A DNA stretch of 51,274 bases from Pseudomonadota bacterium (GTDB taxonomy: Bacteria > Pseudomonadota > Gammaproteobacteria > Burkholderiales > Burkholderiaceae_C), in NCBI GenBank assembly GCA_023442945.1, contig JAEZWW010000038.1, positions 1-51,274 of the forward strand. Direction: 5' to 3'. Below, one piece after another: positions 1 through 8,028 of this stretch. The notes beneath the pieces were generated by a model. The model had not been told where the DNA came from and did not search any database. It saw only the letters and a list, made by a program, of their open reading frames with translations. Every line of letters starts with the position of its first letter. Position 1 is the stretch's first letter. The position numbers and the translations under genes are program-made.

Positions 1-417
<417 letters not shown>

Positions 418-579
418 ATGCTTCACTACGCAGTGGTTTTTTTCATCATCGCCATCATCGCCGCGGTGTTCGGTTTTGGTGGCATCGCCGCCGGCGCGGC
501 GGGCATCGCCAAGATCCTGTTCATCATCTTCCTGGTGCTGGCCGTGGTCTCGTTGATCGCCAACGTCGTCAAGAAGTAG
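418..579 (+). CDS. DUF1328 family small membrane protein
   Basis: A 53-residue, almost wholly hydrophobic protein with two closely spaced membrane segments (about residues 3-22 and 28-50) separated by a Gly/Ala-rich turn (GFGGIAAGAAGIAK). It ends in a lysine pair. This is the pattern of the DUF1328/YtjA family, small inner-membrane proteins of unknown function that are common in proteobacteria and often linked to stress. The ATG at 418 is chosen over an upstream in-frame start at 391 because GAGGAG lies eight bases before it and the family begins with MLxxAxxFxIIAIIAA. A strong intrinsic terminator follows directly, so it is probably a single-gene transcript. The next gene, CsbD-like, is also a stress-type protein. 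Confidence 0.85.
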   Translation: MLHYAVVFFIIAIIAAVFGFGGIAAGAAGIAKILFIIFLVLAVVSLIANVVKK

Positions 580-616
580 GGCGCCGTGCCGGGCACACGA
601 CCGGCATGCCCCCGAG

Positions 617-644
617 AGCCGCCGTTTTGCCGGCGGCTTTTTTT
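617..644 (+). terminator. Intrinsic terminator after DUF1328 gene
   Basis: Perfect 8-bp stem AGCCGCCG/CGGCGGCT with a 6-base loop, followed by a run of seven T. It lies 38 bases after the DUF1328 stop codon. Confidence 0.85.
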
Positions 645-781
645 GTGGGCGGGGTGGTGCGTCAGCGCGGACCTACAGCGGCTTTCGGCGCCCGCCGATG
701 GGGCGAAATGCACACCGCATGCAGACTCCGCTTCGTCCCTTTACGGGCCAAAACCCGATCCACTTTCACAGGAGTGATTGC

Positions 782-961
782 ATGAACAAGCACCAAGTCA
801 CCGGCCGCGTTGAAGAAGCCAAGGGCGCCGTCAAGGAAGCCGCAGGCAAACTCGTCGGCAACAAAGAGCTGGAAGCCAAAGGCATGCTGGAGAAAAACGC
901 CGGCAAGGCCGAAGCCAAGGCGGGCGACATCGCCAACAAGGTCGAAAAAGCCGTCAAGTAA
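782..961 (+). CDS. CsbD family stress protein
   Basis: A 59-residue, highly charged Lys/Glu/Ala-rich protein (MNKHQVTGRVEEAKGAVKEA...). It matches the CsbD-like family in length and in its opening GxxxExKGxxKExxGKxxGxxxLExxG pattern. These are small soluble helical proteins, often induced by general stress or phosphate starvation; the molecular function is not known. The ATG at 782 has AGGAG seven bases upstream. Upstream in-frame starts add residues unlike the family and are rejected. A bidirectional terminator lies about 90 bases downstream, so the gene is probably transcribed alone. Confidence 0.88.
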   Translation: MNKHQVTGRVEEAKGAVKEAAGKLVGNKELEAKGMLEKNAGKAEAKAGDIANKVEKAVK

Positions 962-1046
962 GGCAGCCAACTGCCCGGCCGCTGCGTACAGCGTGGCGAT
1001 GTCGGGCCGGTCCAGCGGGGCTGCAGGCCCGCGCTGGCCAGGCAGC

Positions 1047-1073
1047 AAAACGCCACCTTCAGGTGGCGTTTTT
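1047..1073. terminator. Bidirectional intrinsic terminator
   Basis: Perfect stem CGCCACCT/AGGTGGCG with a 2-base TC centre. It is flanked by AAAA on the left and TTTTTG on the right, so it can end transcripts from both the csbD-like gene (+) and the TctA-like gene (-), whose stop lies at 1113. Confidence 0.85.
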
Positions 1074-1112
1074 GTTGGGCGACTGAGGCGTGCTACAGCG
1101 GGAAGAGTGGCC

Positions 1113-1874
1113 TCAGGCGGCAGTCAGCGCGCGGCCGGTAGGCGGACCCGAGCGGCGTTGGCGCCGCCGCCGCACCAGCGCGCTGACCACGAGCGCGACC
1201 AGCGCCAAGGCCAGCAGGCTGGCGCTGATCGGGCGCGTAACAAAGGTGCTCCAGTCCCCCTTGCTCAACAGCATGGCGCGGCGCAGGTTTTCTTCCAGCA
1301 TGGAAGACACGGTGAGCCCCACCAGTGCGGGTGGCCACAGGCAATCCAGGCGCAGCAGCAGCACACCTGCGGCGAACACAATGGCGCCCGCGGGCAAGTC
1401 ATCGGCTGTCAGCCCAGCGTATGCCCACAGCAGCGCGCCCCATCCCATGGCCAGCGGGACGACGATGCGCGCCGGCCACCAACGCTGCTTCATCAGCAGC
1501 AAGGCGGGAAGGCATTCGTAGAGCAGAAAACCGTCGTAGGCCACGCGCGGCCAGGTGAACAAGCGCCGGTCTTGGGGCCGCCACGCGTAATCGGCAATGC
1601 GCGGCAGCAGGAAGCCGAAGAAGATCAGGATGGCCGGCAGCCACCGCTCTTCTGGAATGTGCAGGCCCAGGAACGAGCGCACAACGCCGCTGTTGACGTC
1701 AACGCCCCACACAACGCCGAGCATCAGCCCCAGCACCGCCATGCCTGCGGCTTTCAGGCGCGAGCCCGGCGCCAGCGCGACCACCAACGTCAGCATCAAC
1801 AGGAGCAGGGCCGTGTATTCGGCTGGGCCGAAGCGGAAAGCGATGTCCGCGCTGTTGAGCCAGTCGTGCAACAT
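1113..1874 (-). CDS. Shortened TctA-like membrane protein
   Basis: A 253-residue polytopic membrane protein. Its N-terminal block (FGPAEYTALLLLML ... AVLGLMLG ... GVDVNSGVVR) resembles the middle of TctA, the large permease of tripartite tricarboxylate transporters. Its C-terminal block (SSMLEENLRRAMLLSKGDWSTFVTRPISA) resembles the TctA end. TctA is usually about 500 residues; the N-terminal third with the glycine-rich motif and part of the centre are absent here. About six to seven hydrophobic segments remain, followed by an Arg-rich tail. No TctB or TctC gene adjoins. It lies 10 bases after a secreted-protein gene and is probably co-transcribed with it. It could be a degenerate permease or a small protein with a new role; transport activity is doubtful. 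Confidence 0.6.
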   Translation of the reverse strand: MLHDWLNSADIAFRFGPAEYTALLLLMLTLVVALAPGSRLKAAGMAVLGLMLGVVWGVDVNSGVVRSFLGLHIPEERWLPAILIFFGFLLPRIADYAWRPQDRRLFTWPRVAYDGFLLYECLPALLLMKQRWWPARIVVPLAMGWGALLWAYAGLTADDLPAGAIVFAAGVLLLRLDCLWPPALVGLTVSSMLEENLRRAMLLSKGDWSTFVTRPISASLLALALVALVVSALVRRRRQRRSGPPTGRALTAA

Positions 1875-1884
1875 GCGCCGCGCC

Positions 1885-2325
1885 TCAGTCCAGCGGCCAG
1901 GGCGACGCGCCCTGCTCGGTCAGGCGGTCTTCGGCCAGGTCGCGGGCGATCTCGGTGCGCAGTTCGCGCAGCAGCGGGCCGAACAGCCCGCCGACTTGGC
2001 GCGCCAGCGCCGGGCCGGCCTGCGCCATCTGGCGCTCCATGCGCGTGCGGGCCGCGTCCAGGGCCGGGTTGGGGCCGGGCGCGCGGCCTTCGGCGGCGGC
2101 TTGGGCGGACTGCTCGAAGCCGCTGATCCAGGCGTCCGTGTCGATGGCTGACAGCGCGCGGGCGGCCAGCGCTTCAACCGCGCCGTCTTGCCCCAGGCGA
2201 TCGATGGCGTCGCGATCGGGCGCGGACTGCGCCTGCGCCGACAGGCCCAGCGTCAGCAGGGCGGCGACCAGCACCGCGTGGTGGCGGCGATGAACGGGCA
2301 TGGGCGTGGCGGACGGTGCGGGCAT
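1885..2325 (-). CDS. Putative secreted protein of unknown function
   Basis: About 146 residues if started at the ATG at 2325; a second ATG at 2301 (MPVHRRHH...) is equally possible and gives a cleaner signal peptide. It has a basic start, a hydrophobic stretch (AVLVAALLTLGLSAQAQ) and an AQA-type cleavage site. The mature part is Ala/Arg/Glu-rich and probably all helical, with no cysteine and no motif I recognise. The gene ends 10 bases before the TctA-like membrane protein, so the pair is probably one transcript. A dispersed repeat lies upstream at 2474-2530. No function is assigned. Confidence 0.55.
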   Translation of the reverse strand: MPAPSATPMPVHRRHHAVLVAALLTLGLSAQAQSAPDRDAIDRLGQDGAVEALAARALSAIDTDAWISGFEQSAQAAAEGRAPGPNPALDAARTRMERQMAQAGPALARQVGGLFGPLLRELRTEIARDLAEDRLTEQGASPWPLD

Positions 2326-2473
2326 GGCGATGAGGCAGGTGGTTTTTTGAACACAAGGGCCAGCGCCCACAACGCGCCAGATACTCCCCTGGCGGACAGC
2401 TTAGCGCACCCGGGCGCTGGCGGCGGCTGGCCGGGGCTTTGAAAGCGGCTGGGTGACAGCGATGTGCCTGTGT

Positions 2474-2530
2474 TTTAAGCGAAATTCGCCTCAAGCCCTA
2501 CAACCATCTGCGCAAGCAGCTATAAAAAAT
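2474..2530 (-). repeat. Dispersed repeat copy R1
   Basis: Near-consensus copy (CCCTACAACCATCTGCGCAAGCAGCTAT at its core, split here only by naming) of the repeat seen 14 times in this window. It lies between the amidase gene and the secreted-protein gene, both on the minus strand. Confidence 0.8.
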
Positions 2531-2619
2531 GCAGTAAACGCAGCGGCTTGTCGAGTGATCATTCGCAGGGGCATCCGCCAGCCAGCGCGCCGGGCGGGGC
2601 GTGCGTGGCCTCCGGGCGC

Positions 2620-3228
2620 TCACCGATCGCCGGCCGGGCCGAACACCCGCCGCAGGACTTCGCCGTGCGGGTACGCGGCCCCCGGGTCGACCTTGCGCCG
2701 CCGGTCGGGCGCGCAGGGCAGGCGGCCGTGGTCCAGGTCGGAATGGCGCAGCACGCGGGCGCGCGTGACCTGTGGGTGGCGCGCCACGATGTCCCGCAGC
2801 AGGGCGACCAGCGCGTCGATCTGGCTGGGCGGGAAGGGGTCTTGGCCGTCGCCGTCGTTGATCAGCTCGATGGCGATGGAGCGGCGGCTGTAGGTCAGCA
2901 CGTGGTGCGCGATCTGCGATTCCGGCACGCTGGCGCGCACCGTGCCGTCGCGGTCGATCATCCAGTGGATGCCCAGGCGCGGGTGCGCGGCGATGGTGCG
3001 CAGGTTGTCTTCCAACTCGCCCGCGGGCACCCAGATGGCGCGACCCTGCGCGTCGCAGGTCGGCCCGCCGGTGGAATGGATGACGACCATGTCCACCAGC
3101 TGGCTGCGCGGCGCGCCGGTGCTGCGCGCGAGGGCGTTCAGCGGCGCGGCCAGCGGCCCCGCCGCCCACAGCGCGAGCGCGGCGGTGCGCAGGCAGGCGC
3201 AGCGGCGGCTGACATCGGTGGGGCGCAC
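2620..3228 (-). CDS. N-acetylmuramoyl-L-alanine amidase (Amidase_2 fold)
   Basis: A 202-residue protein with an N-terminal hydrophobic export-type segment (about residues 10-35) and an Amidase_2/AmpD-type catalytic domain. Visible motifs are VVIHSTGG (first zinc-ligand His), HWMIDRDGTV, IAIELINDGD, RHSDLDHGR (second His) and KVDPGAAYP (Lys/Asp before the third ligand region). Such enzymes cleave the amide bond between N-acetylmuramic acid and L-alanine in peptidoglycan or its turnover products. The export segment suggests a periplasmic site. The start is GTG at 3228, three bases after the stop of the upstream secreted-protein gene. It is the last gene of a tight five-gene minus-strand operon led by metY. 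Confidence 0.85.
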   Translation of the reverse strand: MRPTDVSRRCACLRTAALALWAAGPLAAPLNALARSTGAPRSQLVDMVVIHSTGGPTCDAQGRAIWVPAGELEDNLRTIAAHPRLGIHWMIDRDGTVRASVPESQIAHHVLTYSRRSIAIELINDGDGQDPFPPSQIDALVALLRDIVARHPQVTRARVLRHSDLDHGRLPCAPDRRRKVDPGAAYPHGEVLRRVFGPAGDR

Positions 3229-3231
3229 CGC

Positions 3232-3675
3232 TTACTCCGGCGCGTAGGTGAAGCCGACCGGCGCCTGCGCCGGCGGCGCGCTGCCGCAGTGGTACATGTC
3301 CATGTACAGCTCGTGCGTGGCACCGCCGCAACGCAGCGCGTACAAGTCGATGATGTGGAAGTCCTGCTCGCCCGAATCCATCAGCGCGTGCAGGCGCGCC
3401 CTGTGCGCGTCTTCGCTCTCGCCTTCGCCGCGCGGTGGCAGTTCGCTACGCATGCCGACACTGCCGACGCGCTGGAATTCGGGCACGGCGCCGTCGCTGC
3501 AGCGCAGGTGGCGGATGTAGTTGCGCTCGCCCGGCGGCATGCAAACCTCCACCGCCGTGCGCTTGCTGCTGCCCAGCGTGGCAGCGTCGGCGGTGGCGGC
3601 CGTTTGCGCGCCGACCGGCGCCGATAGCGCCAGGCCGCACAGCGCAGCTAAAGGGATGAGGGAAATGGGTCGCAT
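3232..3675 (-). CDS. Secreted protein of unknown function
   Basis: 147 residues beginning with a clear Sec signal peptide (MRPISLIPLAALCGLALSAPVGAQ, cleavage after AQ). The mature part has four cysteines (CMPPGERNYIRHLRC, LRCGG, YHCGS), which could form two disulfides in the periplasm. The central CxxxxxRNYIRHLxC pattern looks like a conserved family signature, but I cannot name the family. It lies seven bases after the membrane-protein gene and three bases before the amidase, so translation is likely coupled. Its place suggests a cell-envelope role. No function is assigned. Confidence 0.65.
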   Translation of the reverse strand: MRPISLIPLAALCGLALSAPVGAQTAATADAATLGSSKRTAVEVCMPPGERNYIRHLRCSDGAVPEFQRVGSVGMRSELPPRGEGESEDAHRARLHALMDSGEQDFHIIDLYALRCGGATHELYMDMYHCGSAPPAQAPVGFTYAPE

Positions 3676-3682
3676 GGGTTTT

Positions 3683-4225
3683 TCAGGCCTTCAATGAAAC
3701 GGCGTCGCGCTCGTCGGCCGGGGCCGTCAGCGCGCCGCGAAGGGTTTGGGACAGCCAGACCGCGTCCGTCCTAGCTTGGCCGCGCCCGGCCGCCACCAAG
3801 GCCAGGCCGAAAGCCGCCAGCGCCAGCGGGACACCGGGTGTCCACCACAGGTGGGCCGCATCTTCCTGCAGCGCGGCGCCCACCATGAAGATCGACAGCA
3901 CGGTAAAACCACCGATCATCGCGACGATCGCGCGCACAAACGCGTGCAGGGCAAAGCGCCCCTCCAGTACCACGCGGCCGCCGTTCTGGCGAAAGGCGCC
4001 GACGAAGGGCGACGGCAAGCCACTGCGCTCGCCGGGCACGACGCGCATCAAGCGCACACGGTCGGCGCTGACCGTGCCTTCGGCCACCGGGTACAGCGCG
4101 TCGCCGCTCGTGCCCGGGCGCACGCTGGCCAGTGTCAGGCGGCGCACGGATTCGCGCAGGTCAAAGTCGCTGTCAAAGCGCGCGGGCAGGCCGTCCCACA
4201 GAAAGCTGAGCAGGTCGCGGATCAC
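3683..4225 (-). CDS. Two-TM membrane protein, paralogue of the next gene
   Basis: 180 residues from a GTG start at 4225 that overlaps the upstream stop codon as GTGA. The N-terminal block (FLWDGLPARFDSDFDLRESV) matches the neighbouring upstream gene (FLFRGQPACFVSDYSVAESV). Both continue with a hydrophilic domain containing VSADRVRLMR / VAADDVRLTR and GERSGLPSPFVGAF / GERNPMTPWFTGEF, then two hydrophobic segments (about residues 100-120 and 132-150) and an amphipathic tail (WLSQTLRGAL / WLSALIKQAL). This is clearly a tandem gene duplication. The longer frame upstream of 4225 lies inside the neighbour in another phase and is rejected. The function is unknown; a membrane-anchored soluble domain is likely. 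Confidence 0.72.
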   Translation of the reverse strand: MIRDLLSFLWDGLPARFDSDFDLRESVRRLTLASVRPGTSGDALYPVAEGTVSADRVRLMRVVPGERSGLPSPFVGAFRQNGGRVVLEGRFALHAFVRAIVAMIGGFTVLSIFMVGAALQEDAAHLWWTPGVPLALAAFGLALVAAGRGQARTDAVWLSQTLRGALTAPADERDAVSLKA

Positions 4226-4842
4226 GGTGGCGTCCCTTCCGCGGGCGGCGCTTTCAGCGCCTGCTTGATCAGCGCCGACAGCCAGGCAATGTGTGGGCGG
4301 GCCATCTGCCGGCCGATGGCCATCAAGGCCCAACCGAAGCGGAACAGTACCGTCACCACGCCGGCCCCCAGCCACACGGCGGGCGAGTCAAAGCCCACGG
4401 TGCGCAGGCCAAAGCCTGCAAACACCACCAACATGCCAAACCAGCACACCAGAAACAGCCGCGCGCCGTCGCTCGGCGCAAAAGCGCCGGTCAGCACTGT
4501 GCGCCCTTGCTCGATAGCGAATTCACCGGTGAACCAGGGGGTCATCGGGTTGCGCTCGCCCTGCGGCGCCCGTGTCAGGCGCACATCGTCCGCCGCGACC
4601 ATGCCCTTGACCACCTCCTTGCTCCAGCGCGATGGCGGCGGGTTGCGCTGCACAGCTTTCAAACGCTCGACCGATTCGGCCACCGAATAGTCGCTGACAA
4701 AGCACGCCGGCTGGCCACGAAAGAGGAAGCCGAAGGCGCTGCGGCCGGCTTCAGGCGGGGCTTGGTAGGGCGCTTTGCCAACAGGCCCGCCCGTGGCGTT
4801 GCCGGGTTGTCCGTTCATGTCACCGCCCGCAGGCTTGGTCAT
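4222..4842 (-). CDS. Two-TM membrane protein, first of a tandem pair
   Basis: 206 residues with a Gly/Pro-rich N-terminal ~35 residues, then the domain shared with the following gene (FLFRGQPACFVSDYSVAESVERLKA). After a hydrophilic stretch come two membrane segments (about residues 128-146 and 155-175), then WLSALIKQALKAPPAEG. Its start ATG overlaps the metY stop as ATGA and its stop overlaps the next start as GTGA, so metY and both paralogues are translationally linked. I do not recognise the family. A DUF-type sensory or lipid-facing domain is possible but not shown. Confidence 0.75.
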   Translation of the reverse strand: MTKPAGGDMNGQPGNATGGPVGKAPYQAPPEAGRSAFGFLFRGQPACFVSDYSVAESVERLKAVQRNPPPSRWSKEVVKGMVAADDVRLTRAPQGERNPMTPWFTGEFAIEQGRTVLTGAFAPSDGARLFLVCWFGMLVVFAGFGLRTVGFDSPAVWLGAGVVTVLFRFGWALMAIGRQMARPHIAWLSALIKQALKAPPAEGTPP

Positions 4843-6176
4843 GTCGCGGCCCGCGACAGCGCCTGGTCAATGTCCCACAGGATGTCGTCCAGGTCTTCGA
4901 TGCCGACGGACAGGCGGACCATGTCGGCGCTGACGCCGGCGCGTTGCAGCTCGTCGTCGGTCAGCTGGCGGTGGGTGGTGGACGCGGGGTGGATGACCAG
5001 GGTTTTGGCGTCGCCGATGTTGGCCAGGTGGCTCAAGAATTCGCAGGCGTCGATGAAGCGCTCGCCCGCCGCCGCACCGCCGCGGATGCCGAAGGTGAGA
5101 ATGCCGGACGCGCCGGGGTGGCCGTCCACGGCGCGGAACTGCTTCTTGGCCAGATCGTAGTAAGGCGAGTTGACCAAGCCCGGGTAGTTGACCCAGGCGA
5201 CCTGCGGGTGCTTTTGCAAGAACTGGGCGACGGCCAGGGCGTTGCGGCAGTGTTCGCGCATGCGCAGGTGCAGGGTTTCGGCGCCTTGCAGCAGCAGCCA
5301 GGCGTTCAGCGGCGACAGCACGGCGCCGAAGGTGCGGTTGACTTCCATGCGCGCCTTCATGGTGTAGCCGAAGTCGCCAAAGGTCTCGTAAAACCTCACG
5401 CCGTGGTAGGCGCGGCTGGGCTCGACCATCTCGGGGAATTTGCCGTTGTCCCACGGGAATCTGCCGCCTTCGACGATGACGCCGCCCATGGTCGTGCCGT
5501 GGCCGCCGATGTACTTGGTGGCGCTGTGCACGACGATGTCGGCGCCCAAGTCGAGCGGGTTGCACAGGTAGGGGCTGGCGACGGTGTTGTCGATCACCAG
5601 CGGCAGGCCGTGCGCGTGCGCCACGTCGGCCAGGGCGACGATGTCGATCACGTTGACCAGCGGGTTGCCGATGGTTTCGGCGTACAGCGCGCGGGTGTTG
5701 GGGCAGATCGCGGCGGCGAAGTGATCGGGGTCGGACGGGTCGACAAAGGTGGTCTCAATGCCCAGCCGGTCAAAGCCCACGCCCAGCTGGCCGACGCTGC
5801 CGCCGTACAGCGTGCTGGCGGCGACGATGTGGTCACCGCTTTTCAGGATGGCCAGCAGCGCCGACATCTGCGCCGCCATGCCGCTGGCGCAGGCCAGCGC
5901 GGCGCGGCCGTTTTCCAGGCTGGCGATGCGCTCTTCCAGTACCGCCACGGTGGGGTTGCTGATGCGGCTGTAGACGTTGCCAAAGGTCTGCAGGTTGAAC
6001 AGGCTGGCCGCGTGGTCGGCGTTGTCGAAGACGAAGCTGGTGGTTTGGTGGATGGGCGTGGCGCGCGCGCCGGTCACCGGGTCGGGCACGGCGGCGGCGT
6101 GGATGGCGCGGGTACCAAAGCCAAAGGCGCGGTCGGCGCCGGTCGCGTCGGGTGCGGGGTCGTGTTTTTGTGTCAT
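4839..6176 (-). CDS. metY: O-acetylhomoserine sulfhydrylase
   Basis: A 445-residue Cys/Met metabolism PLP enzyme. The PLP lysine is K221 in HSATKYIGG and the PLP-ring aspartate is D196 in VIDNTVASPY. The family blocks FGTRAIHAA, PIHQTTSFVF, YSRISNPTVAVLEERIA and LENGRAALACASGMAAQ are all present. Length and the insert after the PLP lysine (DNGKFPEMVEPSRAYHG) fit O-acetyl-L-homoserine aminocarboxypropyltransferase (MetY), which makes homocysteine from O-acetylhomoserine and sulfide, better than the shorter MetZ/MetB. It is the first gene of a five-gene operon. A dispersed repeat abuts the ATG and its end (AGAGG) is the only Shine-Dalgarno-like sequence. No SAM riboswitch fold was recognised upstream. 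Confidence 0.92.
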   Translation of the reverse strand: MTQKHDPAPDATGADRAFGFGTRAIHAAAVPDPVTGARATPIHQTTSFVFDNADHAASLFNLQTFGNVYSRISNPTVAVLEERIASLENGRAALACASGMAAQMSALLAILKSGDHIVAASTLYGGSVGQLGVGFDRLGIETTFVDPSDPDHFAAAICPNTRALYAETIGNPLVNVIDIVALADVAHAHGLPLVIDNTVASPYLCNPLDLGADIVVHSATKYIGGHGTTMGGVIVEGGRFPWDNGKFPEMVEPSRAYHGVRFYETFGDFGYTMKARMEVNRTFGAVLSPLNAWLLLQGAETLHLRMREHCRNALAVAQFLQKHPQVAWVNYPGLVNSPYYDLAKKQFRAVDGHPGASGILTFGIRGGAAAGERFIDACEFLSHLANIGDAKTLVIHPASTTHRQLTDDELQRAGVSADMVRLSVGIEDLDDILWDIDQALSRAAT

Positions 6177-6230
6177 ATCGGCCTCTGGCCCTACAGCAGA
6201 TTGCGCGGCCAGCTATCAATTAAAGAGTAT
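6175..6230 (-). repeat. Dispersed repeat copy R2, forms the metY leader
   Basis: Copy of the dispersed repeat (GGCCCTACAGCAGATTGCG, then CGGCCAGCTAT). Read on the minus strand, its last bases (CCAGAGGCCGAT) end directly at the metY ATG, so the repeat supplies the ribosome binding site AGAGG. Confidence 0.78.
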
Positions 6231-6284
6231 TGGGGTGCATGCGTGCGCTGCGTTGGCGCGGTGGCCCGCGCCGTGCGCCTGGCG

Positions 6285-6800
6285 TCAGTACGGCAGCACG
6301 GTGGGCCGCTTGGCCGAGATCACGCGCGTGTTCACGCCGGCCCAGCCCAGGCCGCCGAACAGGCGCGCGTGTTCGATCTTCACGCAGCGGTTGCGCACCA
6401 CCTGCAGGCCGGCGGCTTCGGCGACGTCGGCGGCGGCTTCGTTGTCGACGCCCAGCTGCAGCCACAGGCAGCGCGCGCCGATGGCGACGGCGTCGTCGGC
6501 CAGCGGCGGGATGTCCTCGCTCTTTCGGAAGCAGTCGACCATGTCGATGCGGCCGCCTTCGGCGCGCACCGCGGCATCGGCCTCGCGCACGCTGGCGTAG
6601 GCGCGCTCGCCCAGGATGCTGCCGCCTGCTTGCGCGACCAGCGGGTTGATGGGCACGACGCGGTAGCCGTGCGCCTGCATGTACTTGGCGGCGAAGTGGC
6701 TGGGCCGGTGCCATTGCGGCGACAGGCCGACCACGGCCAGGGTGCGGCAGCGCGTGAGCACGTCGCGCAAGGTGCTGATGGTGTCGGGGGTGCGGGGCAT
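6285..6800 (-). CDS. CoA-binding (Rossmann) family protein
   Basis: 171 residues forming a single CoA_binding_2 Rossmann domain. Visible features are the nucleotide-loop region TLAVVGLSPQWHRPSHFAAKYM, GYRVVPINPL, the IDMVDCFRKSEDIPPLADDA block and the C-terminal VVRNRCVKIEHARL. These are typical of the YccU family, small stand-alone CoA-binding proteins. Structural members bind CoA, but the physiological role is not settled. The ATG at 6800 is preceded by no strong Shine-Dalgarno sequence. It lies on the same strand as metY but is separated from it by about 110 bases that hold a repeat, so it is probably a separate unit. Confidence 0.85.
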   Translation of the reverse strand: MPRTPDTISTLRDVLTRCRTLAVVGLSPQWHRPSHFAAKYMQAHGYRVVPINPLVAQAGGSILGERAYASVREADAAVRAEGGRIDMVDCFRKSEDIPPLADDAVAIGARCLWLQLGVDNEAAADVAEAAGLQVVRNRCVKIEHARLFGGLGWAGVNTRVISAKRPTVLPY

Positions 6801-6858
6801 GGGCGCATTGTCAACCAGCGCCGCACGCCAGGCGGGGCGCCGCCGGCCCGCGTGCGGC

Positions 6859-7965
6859 TCAGGCAGCGGCGGCGCCGAAGCCCTCGGTCAGCGCGCGGCT
6901 GCCGTCGTCAAACACCAGCTCGCGCTCGGGCCAGCGCAGCGCGGCCAGTTTGAAATCGCGCGCGGGCGGCTGGCCGTCGCGGCGGGCCACCCAGCGCCCG
7001 CCCACCGAATAGTCGACGCAGAACACGTTGTGGCGCTGCCCGTGCCAGGCCAGCGGCGGGACGTGGGCGAACAGGTCTTCGTCTTTCTTGCCCACCGTGC
7101 CCCGGTCGATCGGGTGCAGGCGCCGCCAGTAGTGGCCGACGACGACCGGCGTGGCGTCGGTGTACGCGTCCCACCAGGCCACGCGTTCGACAAAGCGCCA
7201 CTTGCCGCCGGCGAAAAACGGCACCGTGCCTTGGCGCTCGACGCCGGACGTCAACACCTTGAGCGGGTTGCGCATCTGCTTGTTGGCCTCGTTCTGCGCG
7301 TGCGCCAGCAGGAAAGGCGGCGCGGCTTTGTCCGATTCCAGGTCGCCGCCCCAGGCCGACAGCTCAACGGCCATGCGTTCGCGCAGCCGCTCGCCACGCG
7401 CCAGTTGTCGCGCCTCTTCTTCGTAGTGGTCATAGGCCTTCACCAAGCCGCCCAGCGGCAGCGCACGCGCCTGGGCGATGGCGGCCAGGTCCCAGGCGGC
7501 GTGCACGACGCGCAGGTCGGCGCGCTCCAGCGCCACCGGCCAGTCGGCGGCCACGCGCTGCAGCGTGTCGCGCTCGGCGGCGGTGGCGCGGGCAAACGGG
7601 GCGTACTTGGGCGTGTCGCGTTCGACGCGCGCATCAAAGAACCAGCCGGCGCCGTCCTTGGCGTCGCTGCGCATCAGGTTGACCTCGTGGTTGCCCACCA
7701 CCGCCTGGGCGCGCCCGGCGGCGATCAGCGCCTGCACCCAACGCAGCACGGCCGGGCTGTCGGGCCCGCGGTCGCACAGGTCGCCGACGAAGACCAGGCG
7801 CCGACCTTGCGGATGCTGGCCGTCGGCGTCGTAGCCCAGGTGCGCCAGCAGCGCTTGCAGCGCGCCCAGTTCACCGTGCACGTCGCCGACGATGTCGAGC
7901 GGGCCGTCGAAAAGCGGTTGAACCAGACCGGTGGAGGGCGTCGATGAGGGAGATGCTGGGGCCAT
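6859..7965 (-). CDS. Calcineurin-like metallophosphoesterase
   Basis: A 368-residue protein with the full phosphoesterase metal-binding set near the N terminus: GDVHGE (about residue 27), GDLCDRGPDS (about 60) and GNHE (about 90), with later His residues in VVHAAW and VVGHYW. The arrangement resembles PP2A-like bacterial Ser/Thr phosphatases and PrpA/ApaH-type enzymes that use two metal ions to hydrolyse phosphoesters. The C-terminal ~120 residues (PFFAGGKWRFVERVAWWD ... HNVFCVDYSVGGRWVARRDG) fit the "bis5-nucleosidyl/serine-threonine phosphatase" group common in Burkholderiales. The substrate is unknown: phosphoproteins or dinucleoside polyphosphates are both possible. Confidence 0.82.
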   Translation of the reverse strand: MAPASPSSTPSTGLVQPLFDGPLDIVGDVHGELGALQALLAHLGYDADGQHPQGRRLVFVGDLCDRGPDSPAVLRWVQALIAAGRAQAVVGNHEVNLMRSDAKDGAGWFFDARVERDTPKYAPFARATAAERDTLQRVAADWPVALERADLRVVHAAWDLAAIAQARALPLGGLVKAYDHYEEEARQLARGERLRERMAVELSAWGGDLESDKAAPPFLLAHAQNEANKQMRNPLKVLTSGVERQGTVPFFAGGKWRFVERVAWWDAYTDATPVVVGHYWRRLHPIDRGTVGKKDEDLFAHVPPLAWHGQRHNVFCVDYSVGGRWVARRDGQPPARDFKLAALRWPERELVFDDGSRALTEGFGAAAA

Positions 7966-8028
7966 CCGAAGATTGTCAGCGATCCGCCCCCGCCAGGGCC
8001 GCGTCGGCGGCCCGTGGCTTGCGGTGGC

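Noticed and set aside
6177..6284. SAM or other riboswitch in front of metY
   Set aside because: The short leader is mostly dispersed repeat R2, and I see no conserved riboswitch core.
4944..6953. 669-residue plus-strand open frame opposite metY and the CoA-binding gene
   Set aside because: It is the mirror of GC-rich coding sequence: no ribosome binding site, low-complexity Val/Gly/Ala/His-rich translation, and both minus-strand genes beneath have clear family motifs.
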